DNA of 45,992 nt from Burkholderiales bacterium (lineage in GTDB: Bacteria; Pseudomonadota; Gammaproteobacteria; Burkholderiales; Casimicrobiaceae): assembly GCA_025981645.1 (NCBI GenBank), contig JAICXH010000009.1:1-45992 (forward strand), read 5' to 3'. The translations under genes and the position numbers were made by a program. Positions 28,105-38,900 of the stretch are shown in pieces. Each line of letters starts with the position of its first letter. Position 1 is the first letter of the stretch. The notes below the pieces were generated by a model, which made no database searches, was not told where the DNA came from, and saw only the letters and a program-made list of their open reading frames with translations.

Positions 28105-29667
28105 ATGACGATCCGCAACTTCCTCTTCGTGATGTGCGACCAGCTTCGCGCCGATCACCTCGGCTGCTACGGCCACCCACACCTCGCGACGCGCAACATC
28201 GACGCGCTCGCCGCGCGCGGCGTCCGCTTCGATCGCGCGTTCGTCACGTCGGGCGTCTGCGGGCCGTCGAGGATGTCGTTCTATACCGGCCGCACGATGA
28301 CCTCGCACGGCGCGACGTGGAACCGCGTGCCGCTGTCGATCGACGAGGTGACGCTCGGCGAATACCTGCGCTGGAACGGACGCAGCCTGGCCCTCGTCGG
28401 CAAGACGCACATGACGCCCGACACCGCGGGCATGCGACGCCTCGGCATCGATGCGGCGAGCGCGCTCGGGAGGAGCCTCGTCGCAGGATCGTTCGTCGAG
28501 GTCGAGCGCTACGACGGCCACCAGGAACCGGGCGACGAGTCCGGCTACCCGGCCTTCCTGCGCCGCCACGGCTACGCCGGCGACCGCCCCTGGAACAACT
28601 ACGTCGTCAGCGTGACCGACGGCGCCGGCAACGCGCACTCCGGCTGGAAGATGCGCAACGTCCGCTGGCCGTCGCGAGTCGCCGAGCCGCACTCGGAGAC
28701 CGCGTGGACGACCGACGTGGCGATCCGCTGGATCGAGGCGCAGCGCGACACCCCCTGGGCGCTGCATCTGTCCTACGTCAAGCCACACTGGCCCTACGTG
28801 GCGCCGCGCCCGTACCAAGCGATGTACGGGCTCGACCGCTGCCTGCCGCTCGTCCGAAGCGACGCCGAGCTCGACGATCCACACCCGGTGCTCGCCGCCT
28901 ACCGGACGCAGGACGAGTGTGTGAACTTCATGCGCCGCGAAGTTTCCGACACCGTGCGGCCGGTCTACCAGGGCCTTGTCGCGCAGGTCGACGACCATCT
29001 CGGCCGCGTGTGGGAGACGCTCGGCCGCCTCGGGCGCTGGAACGACACGCTCGTCGTGTTCACCTCCGATCATGGCGACTATCTCGGTGATCACTGGCTC
29101 GGCGAAAAGGAGCAGTTCCACGACACCGCGCAGCGCGTGCCGCTGATCGTGTTCGACCCGACCCCTGCGGCCGACGCGACGCGCGGAACAGCCGATGCGC
29201 ACTTCGTCTCCGCGATCGACATCGTTCCGACGGCGCTCGAAGCGCTCGGCCTGCCGCCCTATGCGCACCGCGTCGAGGGAACGTCGCTCTTGCCGCTGAC
29301 GCAGGGGGCACCGATGCCCACGTGGCGCGATTGCGTGGTCTCCGAGCTTGACTATGGCTATCGGGCTGCACGGAGGGTGCTCGGCCGCAAGCCGGGTGAA
29401 TGCCGCGCGTGGATGCTGCGCACCGCTCGCTGGAAATACGTGCACTGGCAGGGGTTCCGCCCCCAGCTCTTCGATCTCGAAGCCGACCCCGCCGAGCTCG
29501 TCGACCTCGGCCGCGATCCCGCCTGTGCGGGCGTGCGCGACCAACTGCACGGCAGGCTCGCCGACTGGCACGGTTCGCTGAAGCAGCGCGTCACCGTGTC
29601 CGACGAAGACGTCGAGCGCGGAACCGATCGCCACCGCGAGGCGGGAATTTTCTTTGGAGAATGGTGA
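28105..29667 (+). CDS. Sulfatase / phosphonate monoester hydrolase family enzyme
   Basis: This 520-residue member of the alkaline phosphatase superfamily cleaves sulfate or phosphonate esters. Cysteine 52 lies in the CGPSR motif that is converted to formylglycine. Metal ligands are D12 (MCDQLRADHLG) and the pair in FTSDHGDYLGDH. The length and the SDHGDYLGDH spacing are closest to phosphonate monoester hydrolases, which are promiscuous toward aryl sulfates. No signal peptide is seen, so it should act in the cytoplasm. It lies four bases after iclR and ends 25 bases before the reductase gene. In this setting it may release a phenol from an aryl sulfate; that is inference. Confidence 0.85.
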   Translation: MTIRNFLFVMCDQLRADHLGCYGHPHLATRNIDALAARGVRFDRAFVTSGVCGPSRMSFYTGRTMTSHGATWNRVPLSIDEVTLGEYLRWNGRSLALVGKTHMTPDTAGMRRLGIDAASALGRSLVAGSFVEVERYDGHQEPGDESGYPAFLRRHGYAGDRPWNNYVVSVTDGAGNAHSGWKMRNVRWPSRVAEPHSETAWTTDVAIRWIEAQRDTPWALHLSYVKPHWPYVAPRPYQAMYGLDRCLPLVRSDAELDDPHPVLAAYRTQDECVNFMRREVSDTVRPVYQGLVAQVDDHLGRVWETLGRLGRWNDTLVVFTSDHGDYLGDHWLGEKEQFHDTAQRVPLIVFDPTPAADATRGTADAHFVSAIDIVPTALEALGLPPYAHRVEGTSLLPLTQGAPMPTWRDCVVSELDYGYRAARRVLGRKPGECRAWMLRTARWKYVHWQGFRPQLFDLEADPAELVDLGRDPACAGVRDQLHGRLADWHGSLKQRVTVSDEDVERGTDRHREAGIFFGEW

Positions 29668-29692
29668 TGAGCGTCGACTGCAGGCCCGGCGC

Positions 29693-30757
29693 ATGAAGAT
29701 CGGCATCGTCGGCGCAGGCGCGATCGGCGGATTGTTCGGCTTCAGGCTCGCCAGCGCCGGCCACGACATGTCGCTGCTCGCGCGCGGTGCGACGCTCGCG
29801 GCGCTCACCCGTGACGGACTGCGGCTGCGCGACGGCGATACGCTGCACAGCCTACCGGTGCGCGCCGCCGATTCGCCTGAAGCCCTCGGCCGGCAGGATC
29901 TCGTCGTCGTCGCGGTGAAGGCACCCGCACTGCCGGAGCTCGCGCCGACGCTCTCGCCGATGATCGGCCCGGAGTCGCTCGTGCTCTCCGCGATGAATGG
30001 CATCCCGTGGTGGTTCTTCGACGGGCTCGGCTGGCCGCCGGGGAACGGGGTACCCGGCGATGGCGCTCCGAGGAACGTCGCGCAGGGGAGCGCAGAACCC
30101 GTGATCGACTCGATCGATCCTGGAGGAGTGCTTCGCGCGAGCTTCCCGCGCGAGCGGACGCTGGGCTGCGTCGTGCACCTGAGCGCCGCCGCAACCGGGC
30201 CGGGAATCGTCGAGCCGCGAATGGGCAATGCACTCATCGTCGGCGAGCCCTACGGCACCTCCACGCAGCGTCTCGCGAAGCTCGCCGCCGTCCTTCGCGA
30301 CGCCGGCTTCGAAGTCGAGACGAGCCCGCGCATCCAGCGCGACGTCTGGTACAAGCTCTGGGGCAACATGACGATGAACCCGCTGTCGGCGATCACCAAT
30401 GCCACGGCCGACCGCATTCTCGACGACCCGCTGGTGCGCGCCTTCGCGAGCCACTGCATGCGCGAAGCCGCCGCGGTCGGCGCGGCGATCGGGCTGCCGA
30501 TCGATGCCGACCCCGACGAGCGCCACGCGGTGACGCGCAAGCTCGGACGATTGCGCACGTCGATGCAGAACGACGTCGAGGCGCGCCGCCCGGTCGAGCT
30601 CGACGCCTTGGTCGGTGCCGTGCGCGACATCGCGCGTCTCGCCGGCGTCGCGACCCCCGAGATCGACACGCTGTTCGGCCTCGCGCGGCTGCACGCGCGG
30701 GTACTCGGCGTCTACCCCGAGGCTGCAGCGACGCGGAAGGAGTCAAGCCATGCCTGA
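29693..30757 (+). CDS. Ketopantoate-reductase-family oxidoreductase
   Basis: This 354-residue NAD(P)-dependent reductase begins [20 protein letters not shown], the Rossmann fold of the PanE/ApbA family. The catalytic lysine is in [20 protein letters not shown], and the C-terminal helical domain contains [18 protein letters not shown]. Near residues 112-135 it carries a Gly/Pro-rich stretch ([19 protein letters not shown]) longer than I expect at that point. The ATG at 29693 matches the normal N-terminus. It overlaps hppD by eight bases. Its place between a sulfatase and HPPD suggests reduction of an aromatic 2-keto acid rather than vitamin synthesis, but this is not shown by sequence. Confidence 0.87.
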   Translation: MKIGIVGAGAIGGLFGFRLASAGHDMSLLARGATLAALTRDGLRLRDGDTLHSLPVRAADSPEALGRQDLVVVAVKAPALPELAPTLSPMIGPESLVLSAMNGIPWWFFDGLGWPPGNGVPGDGAPRNVAQGSAEPVIDSIDPGGVLRASFPRERTLGCVVHLSAAATGPGIVEPRMGNALIVGEPYGTSTQRLAKLAAVLRDAGFEVETSPRIQRDVWYKLWGNMTMNPLSAITNATADRILDDPLVRAFASHCMREAAAVGAAIGLPIDADPDERHAVTRKLGRLRTSMQNDVEARRPVELDALVGAVRDIARLAGVATPEIDTLFGLARLHARVLGVYPEAAATRKESSHA

Positions 30758-31826
30758 CCTGTTCGACAACCCGATGGGCCTGACCGGTTTCGAGTTCGTC
30801 GAGTTCGCGTCACCGACTCCGGGGCTCCTCGAGCCGCTGTTCGAGCGGATGGGCTTCGCGCATGTCGCGAATCATCGCTCGAAGGATGTATCGCTCTATC
30901 GGCAGGGCGACATCAACTTCATCGTCAACCGCGAGCCGAAGAGCGCGGCAGCGTACTTCGCCGCCGAGCACGGACCGTCGCCGTGCGGGATGGCGTTTCG
31001 CGTCCGCGATTCGCATCGCGCCTATGCGCGTGCGCTCGAGCTCGGCGCGCAGCCCGCCGATTCGCCCCCGGGCCCGATGGAGCTGCGGCTGCCGGCGATC
31101 CGCGGGATCGGCGGTGCGCCGCTCTACCTGATCGACCGCTTCGAGGAGGGCCGCGCAATCTACGACATCGACTTCGAGTTCCTGCCCGGAGTCGATCGTC
31201 GTCCCGCAGGTCACGGCCTCGGGGTGATCGATCACCTGACCCACAACGTCTACCGCGGCCGGATGGGTTACTGGGCCGAGTTCTACCAGCGCATCTTCAA
31301 CTTCCGCGACATCCGCTACTTCGACATCAAGGGCGAGTACACGGGCCTCACCTCGCGCGCGATGACCGCGCCCGACGGCAGGATCCGCATTCCGTTGAAC
31401 GAGGAGGCTTCGAAGGAGACCGGGCAGATCGAGGAATTCCTGATGAAGTTCAATGGCGAGGGCATCCAGCACATCGCGCTCCTTGCCGACGACCTTCCGG
31501 CAACCCTCGACCGGCTGCGCGCAGCCGGTGTACCGATGATGGCGCCCCCTCCCGCGACGTATTACGAGATGCTCGACGAGCGCCTTCCCGACCACGGCCT
31601 CGACGTCGCCAGGCTCGCCGCGCGCGGCATCCTGCTCGACGGCACCACCGAAGGTGGCTCGAAGCGGCTCCTGCTGCAGATCTTCTCGGCGACGATGATC
31701 GGCCCGGTGTTCTTCGAGTTCATCGAGCGCCGCGGCGACGACGGCTTCGGCGAAGGCAACTTCAAGGCGCTGTTCGAGTCGATCGAACGCGACCAGCTTC
31801 GCCGCGGGGTGATCGGCGCACGCTAG
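30750..31826 (+). CDS. hppD: 4-hydroxyphenylpyruvate dioxygenase
   Basis: This iron enzyme converts 4-hydroxyphenylpyruvate, from tyrosine, to homogentisate. The 358-residue protein has two vicinal-oxygen-chelate domains. Iron ligands are seen in [23 protein letters not shown] and [24 protein letters not shown] and [20 protein letters not shown] are signature stretches. GGAAGGAG lies ahead of the ATG at 30750. It is the last gene of the plus-strand operon and supplies the substrate for HmgA in the opposite operon. Its TAG stop overlaps the stop of the converging cyclase gene in the palindrome CTAG. Confidence 0.97.
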   Translation: MPDLFDNPMGLTGFEFVEFASPTPGLLEPLFERMGFAHVANHRSKDVSLYRQGDINFIVNREPKSAAAYFAAEHGPSPCGMAFRVRDSHRAYARALELGAQPADSPPGPMELRLPAIRGIGGAPLYLIDRFEEGRAIYDIDFEFLPGVDRRPAGHGLGVIDHLTHNVYRGRMGYWAEFYQRIFNFRDIRYFDIKGEYTGLTSRAMTAPDGRIRIPLNEEASKETGQIEEFLMKFNGEGIQHIALLADDLPATLDRLRAAGVPMMAPPPATYYEMLDERLPDHGLDVARLAARGILLDGTTEGGSKRLLLQIFSATMIGPVFFEFIERRGDDGFGEGNFKALFESIERDQLRRGVIGAR

Positions 31827-34255
31827 CGCCCGCGCTCAAGCGCCAGCGATTCGCCGAGATAGCGCGCAGCGTCCTCGAGCGCGCCGCGCTCGCGTGCGAC
31901 TTCGGCTGCGCGCTCGAAGCATTCGGCCGCACGCGCGGGCTCGTCGGCAGCGCGCCAGTGCGCGGCGAGCGTCGCGTGGTGCGACGACAGGTCGGCGCAT
32001 TCGCGCTCGTACCACTGCGCGATGTCGCGGTGGAGCTGGCGCCGCTGCGCAAACGGCATCCGCGCATACGCGGCGTCGCGCAGCGCCGGCTGCGTGAAGC
32101 GGTAGCGCGTCGACGCGAAGGTTCCGCCGCCGTCGCCGGGTCGCGGCACACGCTCGACGAGCCGCTGTGCGACAAGCGCGTCGAGATGCGAGGCGACCCC
32201 CGCCCCGGCGGTACCCTGCGGATGCACGGCGGAGAGTGCTCCGAGCGTGAATTCGCTGCCGATCGCGCTCGCCGTCTTGACGAGCGCCTGATCGATCGGA
32301 TCGAGAAGGTCGAGCATGCGCGCTGCGCCCGCGGCGTCGGCGACGGTCTCGCCACGGGGACGGTAAACGCGGACCGGCTCGGCGAAGCCCTTGACGCGGA
32401 TCGGCGCCAGCGCTTCGAAGTCGATTTCCTCGTGCGCTGCGGCATGGATCGCCTCGCCGCAGAGGGTCGTTCCGGGCTCGGCCGCCATCATCAGCCGGGC
32501 GGCGAGGTTCGCCCGATCGCCGAACACCGTGTAGGCGCGCTGCGCCGCACTGCCGAACGCTCCGGTGCGAAGCGGACCCCATGCGAGCCCGACGGCAACG
32601 TCGCGGATGCCATCCTGCTCGGGTGGCGGGCTTTGCAGCGCGAGCGCCCCGCGCACCGCGCGCAGCGCATCGTCACGGTGGGCGACCGGAACGCCGAACA
32701 CGATATGGAAGTACGCGCCCTTGTCGTCGTGGACGAGCTGCAGCAGGGTCCCGTCGAAGCGCATGGTCACCGCCTGCACCCAGCGCACGAACGAGTCGAG
32801 CTTCACCCCTGCCGCGGAATCGCGCTCATAGTCGAGCCCGGCGAAGCGCAGGAACAGCGTCGCCGCGGGCCGGAGCTCGGCGAGCGCAGCGCTCTGGCGC
32901 GCGTGCACACGCGCATAGACCGCAGGCGCGAGCCACGGCCGTACGCGCTCGTCGTCGAGCACTCCTGCGGCGAGCGCCGGCCAGGGTGAGGGCTCGACCG
33001 TCTGGCGCAATGCGGCAACGGTCATCGACGCGCCGCGACCGTCGTCGCGCCATTCGCCGACCGCGATCGCCTGAGCGAGCGCCTCGGAGAGCCGGCGATT
33101 GACAATCACCTCGCCACGTTGCGCGTGACGGAGTGCCGCGCTGAGTTCGTGCATCACCGTTCCGCCAAGCGTCTCGACGACCTGCGTCGCCGGGTCGCCG
33201 GCGAGCAGACGTCTCCCGGGCCCGAGCGCGACCGCGACCTTGACGCCGAGCGAGACCTCGACGCCTCCGGGCGCAGTCACCGCTTCGAGCGTCTGCAACC
33301 TGCGCTGCATCGCGAACGCGCAGGCGACCGCGCGTGCTGCGGCGTCCCCGTCGAACCAGCAGGTGATCGCGTCGCCGCCAAAGCCCACGACGCTGCCGCG
33401 GTAGCGGTGGACCTCGTCGGTGAGGAGCGCCAGCACGCGGTTGACCTCGCGCGTCAGCTCCTCCGCCCCTCGCTCGACGCCGAGCGCCTGCGTGAACGCT
33501 TCGGCGAGCGGGGTGAAGCCCGCGATGTCGGCGAGGAGCGCGCAACCCTCGACGTCCTCCGGAAGATCGCGCCCTTCGACGAGGGCGGCGCGGCGATCCA
33601 TCGGCACCCACGCCGCAGCAGATTCGGCAGCGGCGGCGTTGCGCTCATCGAGGTCCTGCTGCAACTGCCTGAGCTGCTGCTTCAGCCGCTGCTCGCGGGC
33701 GGCAACCTCGCGCACCATGCCGCCGAACATCCGCGCAAGATTGCCGAGCGCGTCGTCGCGCGCGGTGACCGCAGCAATCGCTGCCTCGTCGTAAGTCGCC
33801 TCCTGCACCGCCTTCGCCGCCCCGGTAAGAACCTCCACGGCGCGCAGGTACTCGATCTCGCGATCGCGGCGAAGCTTGCGCTCGAGGCCTGCGCCGATCC
33901 GCGCGTGCAGCAGCACTGGCTCGAACGGCTTCGGCAGGTAATCGTCGGCGCCGAGCGCGATCCCGCGGACGATGCTCGCGAGATCGCTCATCGCCGAGAT
34001 GACGACCACCGGAATGTCGTGTGTCGACGGATCGACCTTCAGGCGCTCGAGCACCGCGAAACCATCCATCACCGGCATCATGATGTCGAGCAGGATGAGA
34101 TCGGGCGCCTCGCTGCGAACGGCGTCGAGCGCGGCAGCGCCGTCGCCCGCCGACACGGTGTCGTAGCCGAGATCCTCGAGCTCCTGCTCGAGATAGTCGA
34201 CATTGAAGGGCTCGTCGTCGACGATCAGGATCTTCGCGCGCGGAGCGACCGCCAT
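31823..34255 (-). CDS. Receiver-linked tandem class III cyclase, soluble-adenylyl-cyclase-like
   Basis: This 810-residue protein starts with a receiver domain (phospho-acceptor D57), then a coiled coil (residues 185-215), then two unequal cyclase domains. C1 (about 235-400) has both metal aspartates, D243 in LLADIAGFT and D295 in GFGGDAIT, but lacks the Asn/Arg pair. C2 (about 460-630) has R470 in place of the first Asp but keeps K512 in DDKGAYF, N583 and R587. This split matches mammalian soluble adenylyl cyclase, so the pair should form one active site. The last 160 residues resemble the helical/TPR part that usually follows a P-loop ATPase, yet no Walker motif exists. It starts three bases after the stand-alone receiver gene. 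Confidence 0.88.
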   Translation of the reverse strand: MAVAPRAKILIVDDEPFNVDYLEQELEDLGYDTVSAGDGAAALDAVRSEAPDLILLDIMMPVMDGFAVLERLKVDPSTHDIPVVVISAMSDLASIVRGIALGADDYLPKPFEPVLLHARIGAGLERKLRRDREIEYLRAVEVLTGAAKAVQEATYDEAAIAAVTARDDALGNLARMFGGMVREVAAREQRLKQQLRQLQQDLDERNAAAAESAAAWVPMDRRAALVEGRDLPEDVEGCALLADIAGFTPLAEAFTQALGVERGAEELTREVNRVLALLTDEVHRYRGSVVGFGGDAITCWFDGDAAARAVACAFAMQRRLQTLEAVTAPGGVEVSLGVKVAVALGPGRRLLAGDPATQVVETLGGTVMHELSAALRHAQRGEVIVNRRLSEALAQAIAVGEWRDDGRGASMTVAALRQTVEPSPWPALAAGVLDDERVRPWLAPAVYARVHARQSAALAELRPAATLFLRFAGLDYERDSAAGVKLDSFVRWVQAVTMRFDGTLLQLVHDDKGAYFHIVFGVPVAHRDDALRAVRGALALQSPPPEQDGIRDVAVGLAWGPLRTGAFGSAAQRAYTVFGDRANLAARLMMAAEPGTTLCGEAIHAAAHEEIDFEALAPIRVKGFAEPVRVYRPRGETVADAAGAARMLDLLDPIDQALVKTASAIGSEFTLGALSAVHPQGTAGAGVASHLDALVAQRLVERVPRPGDGGGTFASTRYRFTQPALRDAAYARMPFAQRRQLHRDIAQWYERECADLSSHHATLAAHWRAADEPARAAECFERAAEVARERGALEDAARYLGESLALERGR

Positions 34256-34258
34256 TGG

Positions 34259-34615
34259 TCAGGACTTCAAATACTGATCGAGCTTGCGGAACAGGAGCGC
34301 GTCGTCGACCGGCTTCGTCATGTAATCGCTGCACCCAGCCGCGAGCGCGCGCTCGGCATCTCCCGCCATCGCGTGCGCCGAGAGCCCGATGATCGGCAGC
34401 TTTGCTCCGCTCGCGCGAATGCGCCGCGTCGCCTCGTAGCCGTCGCAGATCGGCAGCGACATGTCCATCAGGATCAGGTCGGGGCTCGCACTCGCAGCGA
34501 GCGCCACGCCCTGCTCGCCGTCCTTTGCGATCGCGAGCTCGTAGTCGTCCTCGAGCAACTGGGTGAGGAGCTCGATGTTGAGATCGACGTCCTCGACGAT
34601 CAGGATCTTCTTCAT
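34259..34615 (-). CDS. Stand-alone CheY-like response regulator
   Basis: This 118-residue protein is a single receiver domain with no output domain. The acidic pocket is E8-D9, the phospho-acceptor is D51 (ILMDMSLP), and the signalling residues are S79 in GLSAHA and K101 in TKPV. It resembles receivers such as DivK that pass phosphate on. It ends three bases before the receiver-cyclase gene and begins 21 bases after a low-GC gene of unknown function. It probably carries phosphate between the large hybrid kinase and the cyclase, since no HPt domain was found in the operon. Confidence 0.92.
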   Translation of the reverse strand: MKKILIVEDVDLNIELLTQLLEDDYELAIAKDGEQGVALAASASPDLILMDMSLPICDGYEATRRIRASGAKLPIIGLSAHAMAGDAERALAAGCSDYMTKPVDDALLFRKLDQYLKS

Positions 34616-34636
34616 AGGGTGACGGCTATCCTATTG

Positions 34637-35353
34637 CTATTCATTTCCGAAAAGGTATGGGAAGAAGGCACCTGGGTCGACGTTAATCTTAAGCGGAAAC
34701 CTCGGATTGCCCTCCAAATAACCATCCGCAAATACGACAATTCGCCACTCGTCCTGATCGACGAACGGAAACATTGGTTGCTTACGGAGCACGTCTACAT
34801 TTAGCGGTCGAATGTAACTGGCAGGGTTACGCGATAAGCAGAGTGGACTCCCACCGATCGAGTGAAGCGAATGCGTCAGAGCTGTTCGTTGGTATGACAC
34901 CGGACCGTATCGATATCCGTTACAGCGAACCAACTGCGAGCATCGGTAGAGCACTTCAGCGCTTAGCCTACTTATGCTTCGGATTCCAAACGTGTGCCCA
35001 CCAAATGCACGCACTTGCGCCAACCGGATTCCCGACCCATGCATCGAAAGTATGTAATGAGGGTCGAATCTCTGCGAAATCTCCCCGTCTCCAAAGATAT
35101 GGACAGAAGGTCCGTTTTGAGGTGCAACCTTTATCGGTATTACGGTTGATGTCCCGTTTGTCCCCTCAGAGCGGTCACGCCGCACAGTATCCTCGATCTC
35201 GCGGAAATATTGATCAGAGCGTAGCCAAAGTGACCCAGTCGCCAGAGTCGCTGTGTATACGTCGCGAGACGATGTACGGAACAAGATTGGTTCATCGATC
35301 TCAGTCGCAATTGCTCCAACTGGCTCGTTCGGCATATCAACTTCCATGAGCAC
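34637..35353 (-). CDS. Hypothetical protein, low GC, possible accessory or defence gene
   Basis: I do not recognise this 238-residue protein. The GTG start at 35353 is chosen because AAGGGAG lies five bases upstream; an ATG two codons later is also possible. No signal peptide or membrane segment is seen. Notable stretches are ILFRTSSRDVYTATLATGSL, SDQYFREIEDTVRRDRSEGT, a central FGDGEISQRFDPHYILSMHG and a C-terminal VDQDEWRIVVFADGY. The pattern of an aromatic/acidic N-terminal motif, an EG turn and a late Q/D-E-W-R motif recalls uncharacterised proteins of the DUF2971 kind often found in accessory islands, but I cannot assign it. It follows the TPR-like gene by 81 bases. Confidence 0.65.
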   Translation of the reverse strand: MLMEVDMPNEPVGAIATEIDEPILFRTSSRDVYTATLATGSLWLRSDQYFREIEDTVRRDRSEGTNGTSTVIPIKVAPQNGPSVHIFGDGEISQRFDPHYILSMHGSGIRLAQVRAFGGHTFGIRSISRLSAEVLYRCSQLVRCNGYRYGPVSYQRTALTHSLHSIGGSPLCLSRNPASYIRPLNVDVLRKQPMFPFVDQDEWRIVVFADGYLEGNPRFPLKINVDPGAFFPYLFGNE

Positions 35354-35434
35354 GAATACTCCCTTTGATCGTCGGTCGCGCGCCGAATGGACCGCGGGAG
35401 TTTTGAGCATCCACGTGCCGGGACGCCTGAGTGG

Positions 35435-35887
35435 TCAGGTCGGCTTGGCCGCCGCGAGCAGTGCTCTTGCTGCCGCGACTCGGTTTTGGAAGATATTCTT
35501 CTGCGCTGTCAGTATCACTGTTTCGCGTGCATCGGCACCGCCTCCCATATAGAGATGCTTGATCGCTTCCAAATAGAGCTCACAGTATTCGATTTCCTGT
35601 GCGTAGTTCTTTTGCTTCCTGGAGAGTATTGCGACTCGTTCGAAGTAGTACGGCGCCGGTGCTAGGCCAGCAATTCGCATGGTGTTGAGTTGGGCCGTGC
35701 AACACCGCTTCATACAATCGATATTGTGCTTCTCCGATTGAGCGAGCTCCCACGCGTGCTTGCCGTCGACGAGGTTAGCACCACGAGTAACCTCGGTAAT
35801 CAGTTCACCGGAGGTCTTGAAAGTGTCATCTGGCTTTGTTAAATCTGGGTTCGCTTCACTGAGCAGATGCTGCAATTTGGTCGCCAC
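35435..35887 (-). CDS. Hypothetical helical/TPR-like protein, low GC
   Basis: This frame gives a 150-residue protein from the GTG at 35887, which has GAGGAA five bases upstream. A TTG at 35947 would add 20 residues with no ribosome-binding site. The middle holds a helical hairpin PAPYYFERVAILSRKQKNYA followed by QEIEYCELYLEAIKHLY, a TPR-like pattern seen in many small uncharacterised proteins. Three cysteines cluster in DCMKRCC. It starts 67 bases after the kinase stop, on the same strand. It may act with the downstream 238-residue protein, as the two share the same unusual base composition. Confidence 0.65.
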   Translation of the reverse strand: MATKLQHLLSEANPDLTKPDDTFKTSGELITEVTRGANLVDGKHAWELAQSEKHNIDCMKRCCTAQLNTMRIAGLAPAPYYFERVAILSRKQKNYAQEIEYCELYLEAIKHLYMGGGADARETVILTAQKNIFQNRVAAARALLAAAKPT

Positions 35888-35954
35888 TCGGTTTCCTCGC
35901 CGAAAGAGGTGATCAGGGCCTTCGTAATCTATTCGGCCGTGATCCAACCTGGAT

Positions 35955-38900
35955 CTATTTCAGAACTCCTTCGATTTCGCGGATCAGCGCCTCGCCCGCG
36001 AGCCCCTGCTTCTGGATGATCCGGGCGACGCTCGCATTGAGCCCCTCAGATTCCTCGGCCGAGAGGCTCTTCGCAGTCAGCACGACGACCGGGATCGAGC
36101 GCAGTGCCGGGTCGCTCCGCAGCCGGCCGATCACGCCGAAGCCGTCGAGCCCGGGCATCATCAGGTCGAGCAGGATCGCATCCGGGCGACGCCTCGCCAA
36201 AGCCTCCATCGCCGCCTCGCCGTCTGCGACCGCTTCGATCTCGTAATGCTCGCCGAGGAGCTGCGTCACGAGGTCGATCACGTCGGGATCGTCGTCGGCA
36301 ACGAGAATCCGCTTCGGCGCGGTGCCGCCGTTTCGCTGCGCGACGCGCTTCAACGCAGCGATCACCGCCTCGGCGTCGAACGGCTTCATCAGATAGTCGG
36401 CGGCGCCGAGCGCGAAGCCGAGCGCCTTCTTGTCAACGATCGTCAGCATCACGACCGGTATCTCGCGCGTCGCTGGATCGGCCTTGAGGTCGTACAGAAC
36501 CTCCCAGCCGTCCTTCTGCGGCATCATGACGTCGAGCGTGATCGCCTTCGGGTGCAGCGCCTTCGCGCGCGCGATCCCTTCCTCGCCTCCCTGCGCCCCG
36601 ACGACGCGGAAGCCGGCTTCGGCGAGGTTCTCTTTCAGGATCTCGATGTCGTTCGGGTTATCGTCGATCGCGAGGACGAGTGGCGCTGCCGCTCGGTCAT
36701 CTGCAGTAATGGCCGCCGGTTCGCTTGCGCCGGCGTCGACTCTCGGTGCAGGTGCTTCCACGGTGGTAGTAACGGCAGCCGCCGCGGCCACGCTCGCCGC
36801 CACCACTTCCGCACGCTCGCTGTAGCGCAACGGCACCGTCAGCGTGAACGTCGATCCGCGGTCGACTTCGCTCGTCACCGTGATGTCGCCGCCGAGCAGT
36901 CGCGCGAGGCTGCGGCTGATCGAAAGGCCGAGCCCGGTGCCGCCGTACTTGCGTGTCGTGCTGGTGTCTGCCTGCTGGAACTCCTCGAAGATCCGGCCGA
37001 TCGCTTCCGGCGTCATTCCGATGCCGGTATCGGTCACGGTGACCGTCAACCGGTCGCCGGCGGTCGCGGCACCCACGGTGATCGTTCCGCGGTGCGTGAA
37101 CTTCGCCGCGTTGCCGAGGAGGTTCAGGATGATCTGCTTGATCTTCTCCTGGTCGGAATGCACGCGCGCGAGACCGCTCGCGTAGGCTTTCGCGAGCGTC
37201 ACTCCGGGCTTCAGGAGCGGCGCCGCCGTCGTCACGCACTGGTCGGCAAGCTGGACCGGATCGAAGTCCGACGCGGTGACATCCATCCGGCCGGCCTCGA
37301 TCTTCGCGATGTCGAGCACGGTGTTGATCAGCGAAAGGAGGTGCTCGGCGCTCGTCAACACCTTGTCGAGGTTATCGGTCTGCTTCTCCGGGAGCGCACC
37401 CTCGGCCTTGCGGCGGACGATCCGCGTGAAGCCGATGATCGCGTTCAACGGCGTGCGGAGCTCGTGGCTCATGTTGGCGAGGAAGGTGCTTTTCGCCCGG
37501 TTTGCGTGCTCGGCGACCGTGCGCGCCTCCTGCGTCTCGGCGAAGAGGCGCGCGCTTTCGAGCGCGACGCTCATTCCGCTCGCGAGCGTCGTCACGAGCC
37601 GCACGTCCGACTCGCTGAACGCGTTCTCGCGGTCGACGTTCTCGAGGCCGATCACGCCACGCACCTCGCCGCCGACAATGATCGGCACCCGCAGCATGCA
37701 CTTCGTCGGCGCTGTGCCAGGGACGAGCTCGACCTCGATCCCGAGCTCGGCCATTCGCTCGTCGAACTTCTCGTTGATCGCGAGCGTTTGCCGGGTCCGG
37801 ATCAGGTGGTGGCTGAGCGCCGCGATCGTCTCGTCGGGAAGCTCGTGGCGCTTCCCGTGCTCCATGAAGTAGTGGTAGTGCCGAAGGTTGCGCGCGAGGT
37901 CGAACGACGCGAGGCTGATGCCCTGCGTATCGTGGAAGAGCTCGCAGAGCTTCTCGCCGACGAGGTCGTAGATTGCATGCTCGTCGAGCTTGGATGCGAG
38001 CGCCACCTGTACGCTGTTGATGATCGCGAGCTCGGCTTTCCCCTGCTCGGTCTCCTTCAGCAGGCGTTGCGTCTCGTCGAAGAGCCGCGCGCTCTCGAGC
38101 GCCACCGTCATCGTGCTGGCGAGCGTTTGCAGGAGGCGTACGTCGCTCTCGCCGAACGCATCCTCGCGCTGCATGTTGCTGAGGGTCACCAGGCCGCGGA
38201 CTTCCCCGGCGACGATCAGTGGAACGTGGACCGACGATTTCGCCATCTCGGTTCCCGGAAGCACCGAAGACCCGTAGCGAACGAGCGCACCCTCCATGTC
38301 ACGGTTGATCACCAGCGGCTCGCGCGTCCTGATCACGTGGCCGGTAATGCCTCCGTCGCGAAGCGGGTGGGCCGCGATCGAGAGGGCCTTGCCGTTCTCG
38401 TAGGTATACGGATAGTGGACGAGCCCCGTGCGCGGATCGAGAACGCGGATCGACATGTCGGTGTGGTGGAACACTTCGCGCACCTTGTCGCCGACCGCGT
38501 CGTAGATGCCCTGCACGTTGAGTTCGGAGGCGAGCGCTGCCTGCACACTGTTGATGATCGCGAGTTCGGCGTTGCGTTGCTCGGTCTCCTTCAGGAGGCG
38601 CTGCGTCTCGTTGAAGAGCCGCGCATTCTCGAGCGCGACGCTCATACTGTTGGCGAGGGTCTGCAGCAGGCGGACGTCGGATTCGGAGAATGCGTGCTCC
38701 GACTCGACGTCGGCGAGCGCGATCACACCGCGCGCCTGGTCGCCGGCGACCATCGGCACGAACACCGCCGACTTGTCCTCGGTAGTACCCGGCAGAATGT
38801 ACGAGCCGTACTCCTCCAGCATCAGGCGCATGTTCTCGTTGATGACGAGCGTCTCGCGCGTGCGCAGCACGTACGCCGCGAACCCGGTACCCCCGAGCGG

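Larger units (their letters stand above)
34616..35954. other. Low-GC island inside the signalling operon
   Basis: About 1.3 kb between the histidine kinase and the response regulator is near 50% GC by eye, against roughly 65-70% on both sides, and its codon use is plainly different. It holds two genes of unknown function on the operon's strand. No inverted repeats, direct repeats or recombinase were seen at its ends. The composition shift is sharp at both borders, which points to horizontal gain. Confidence 0.75.
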
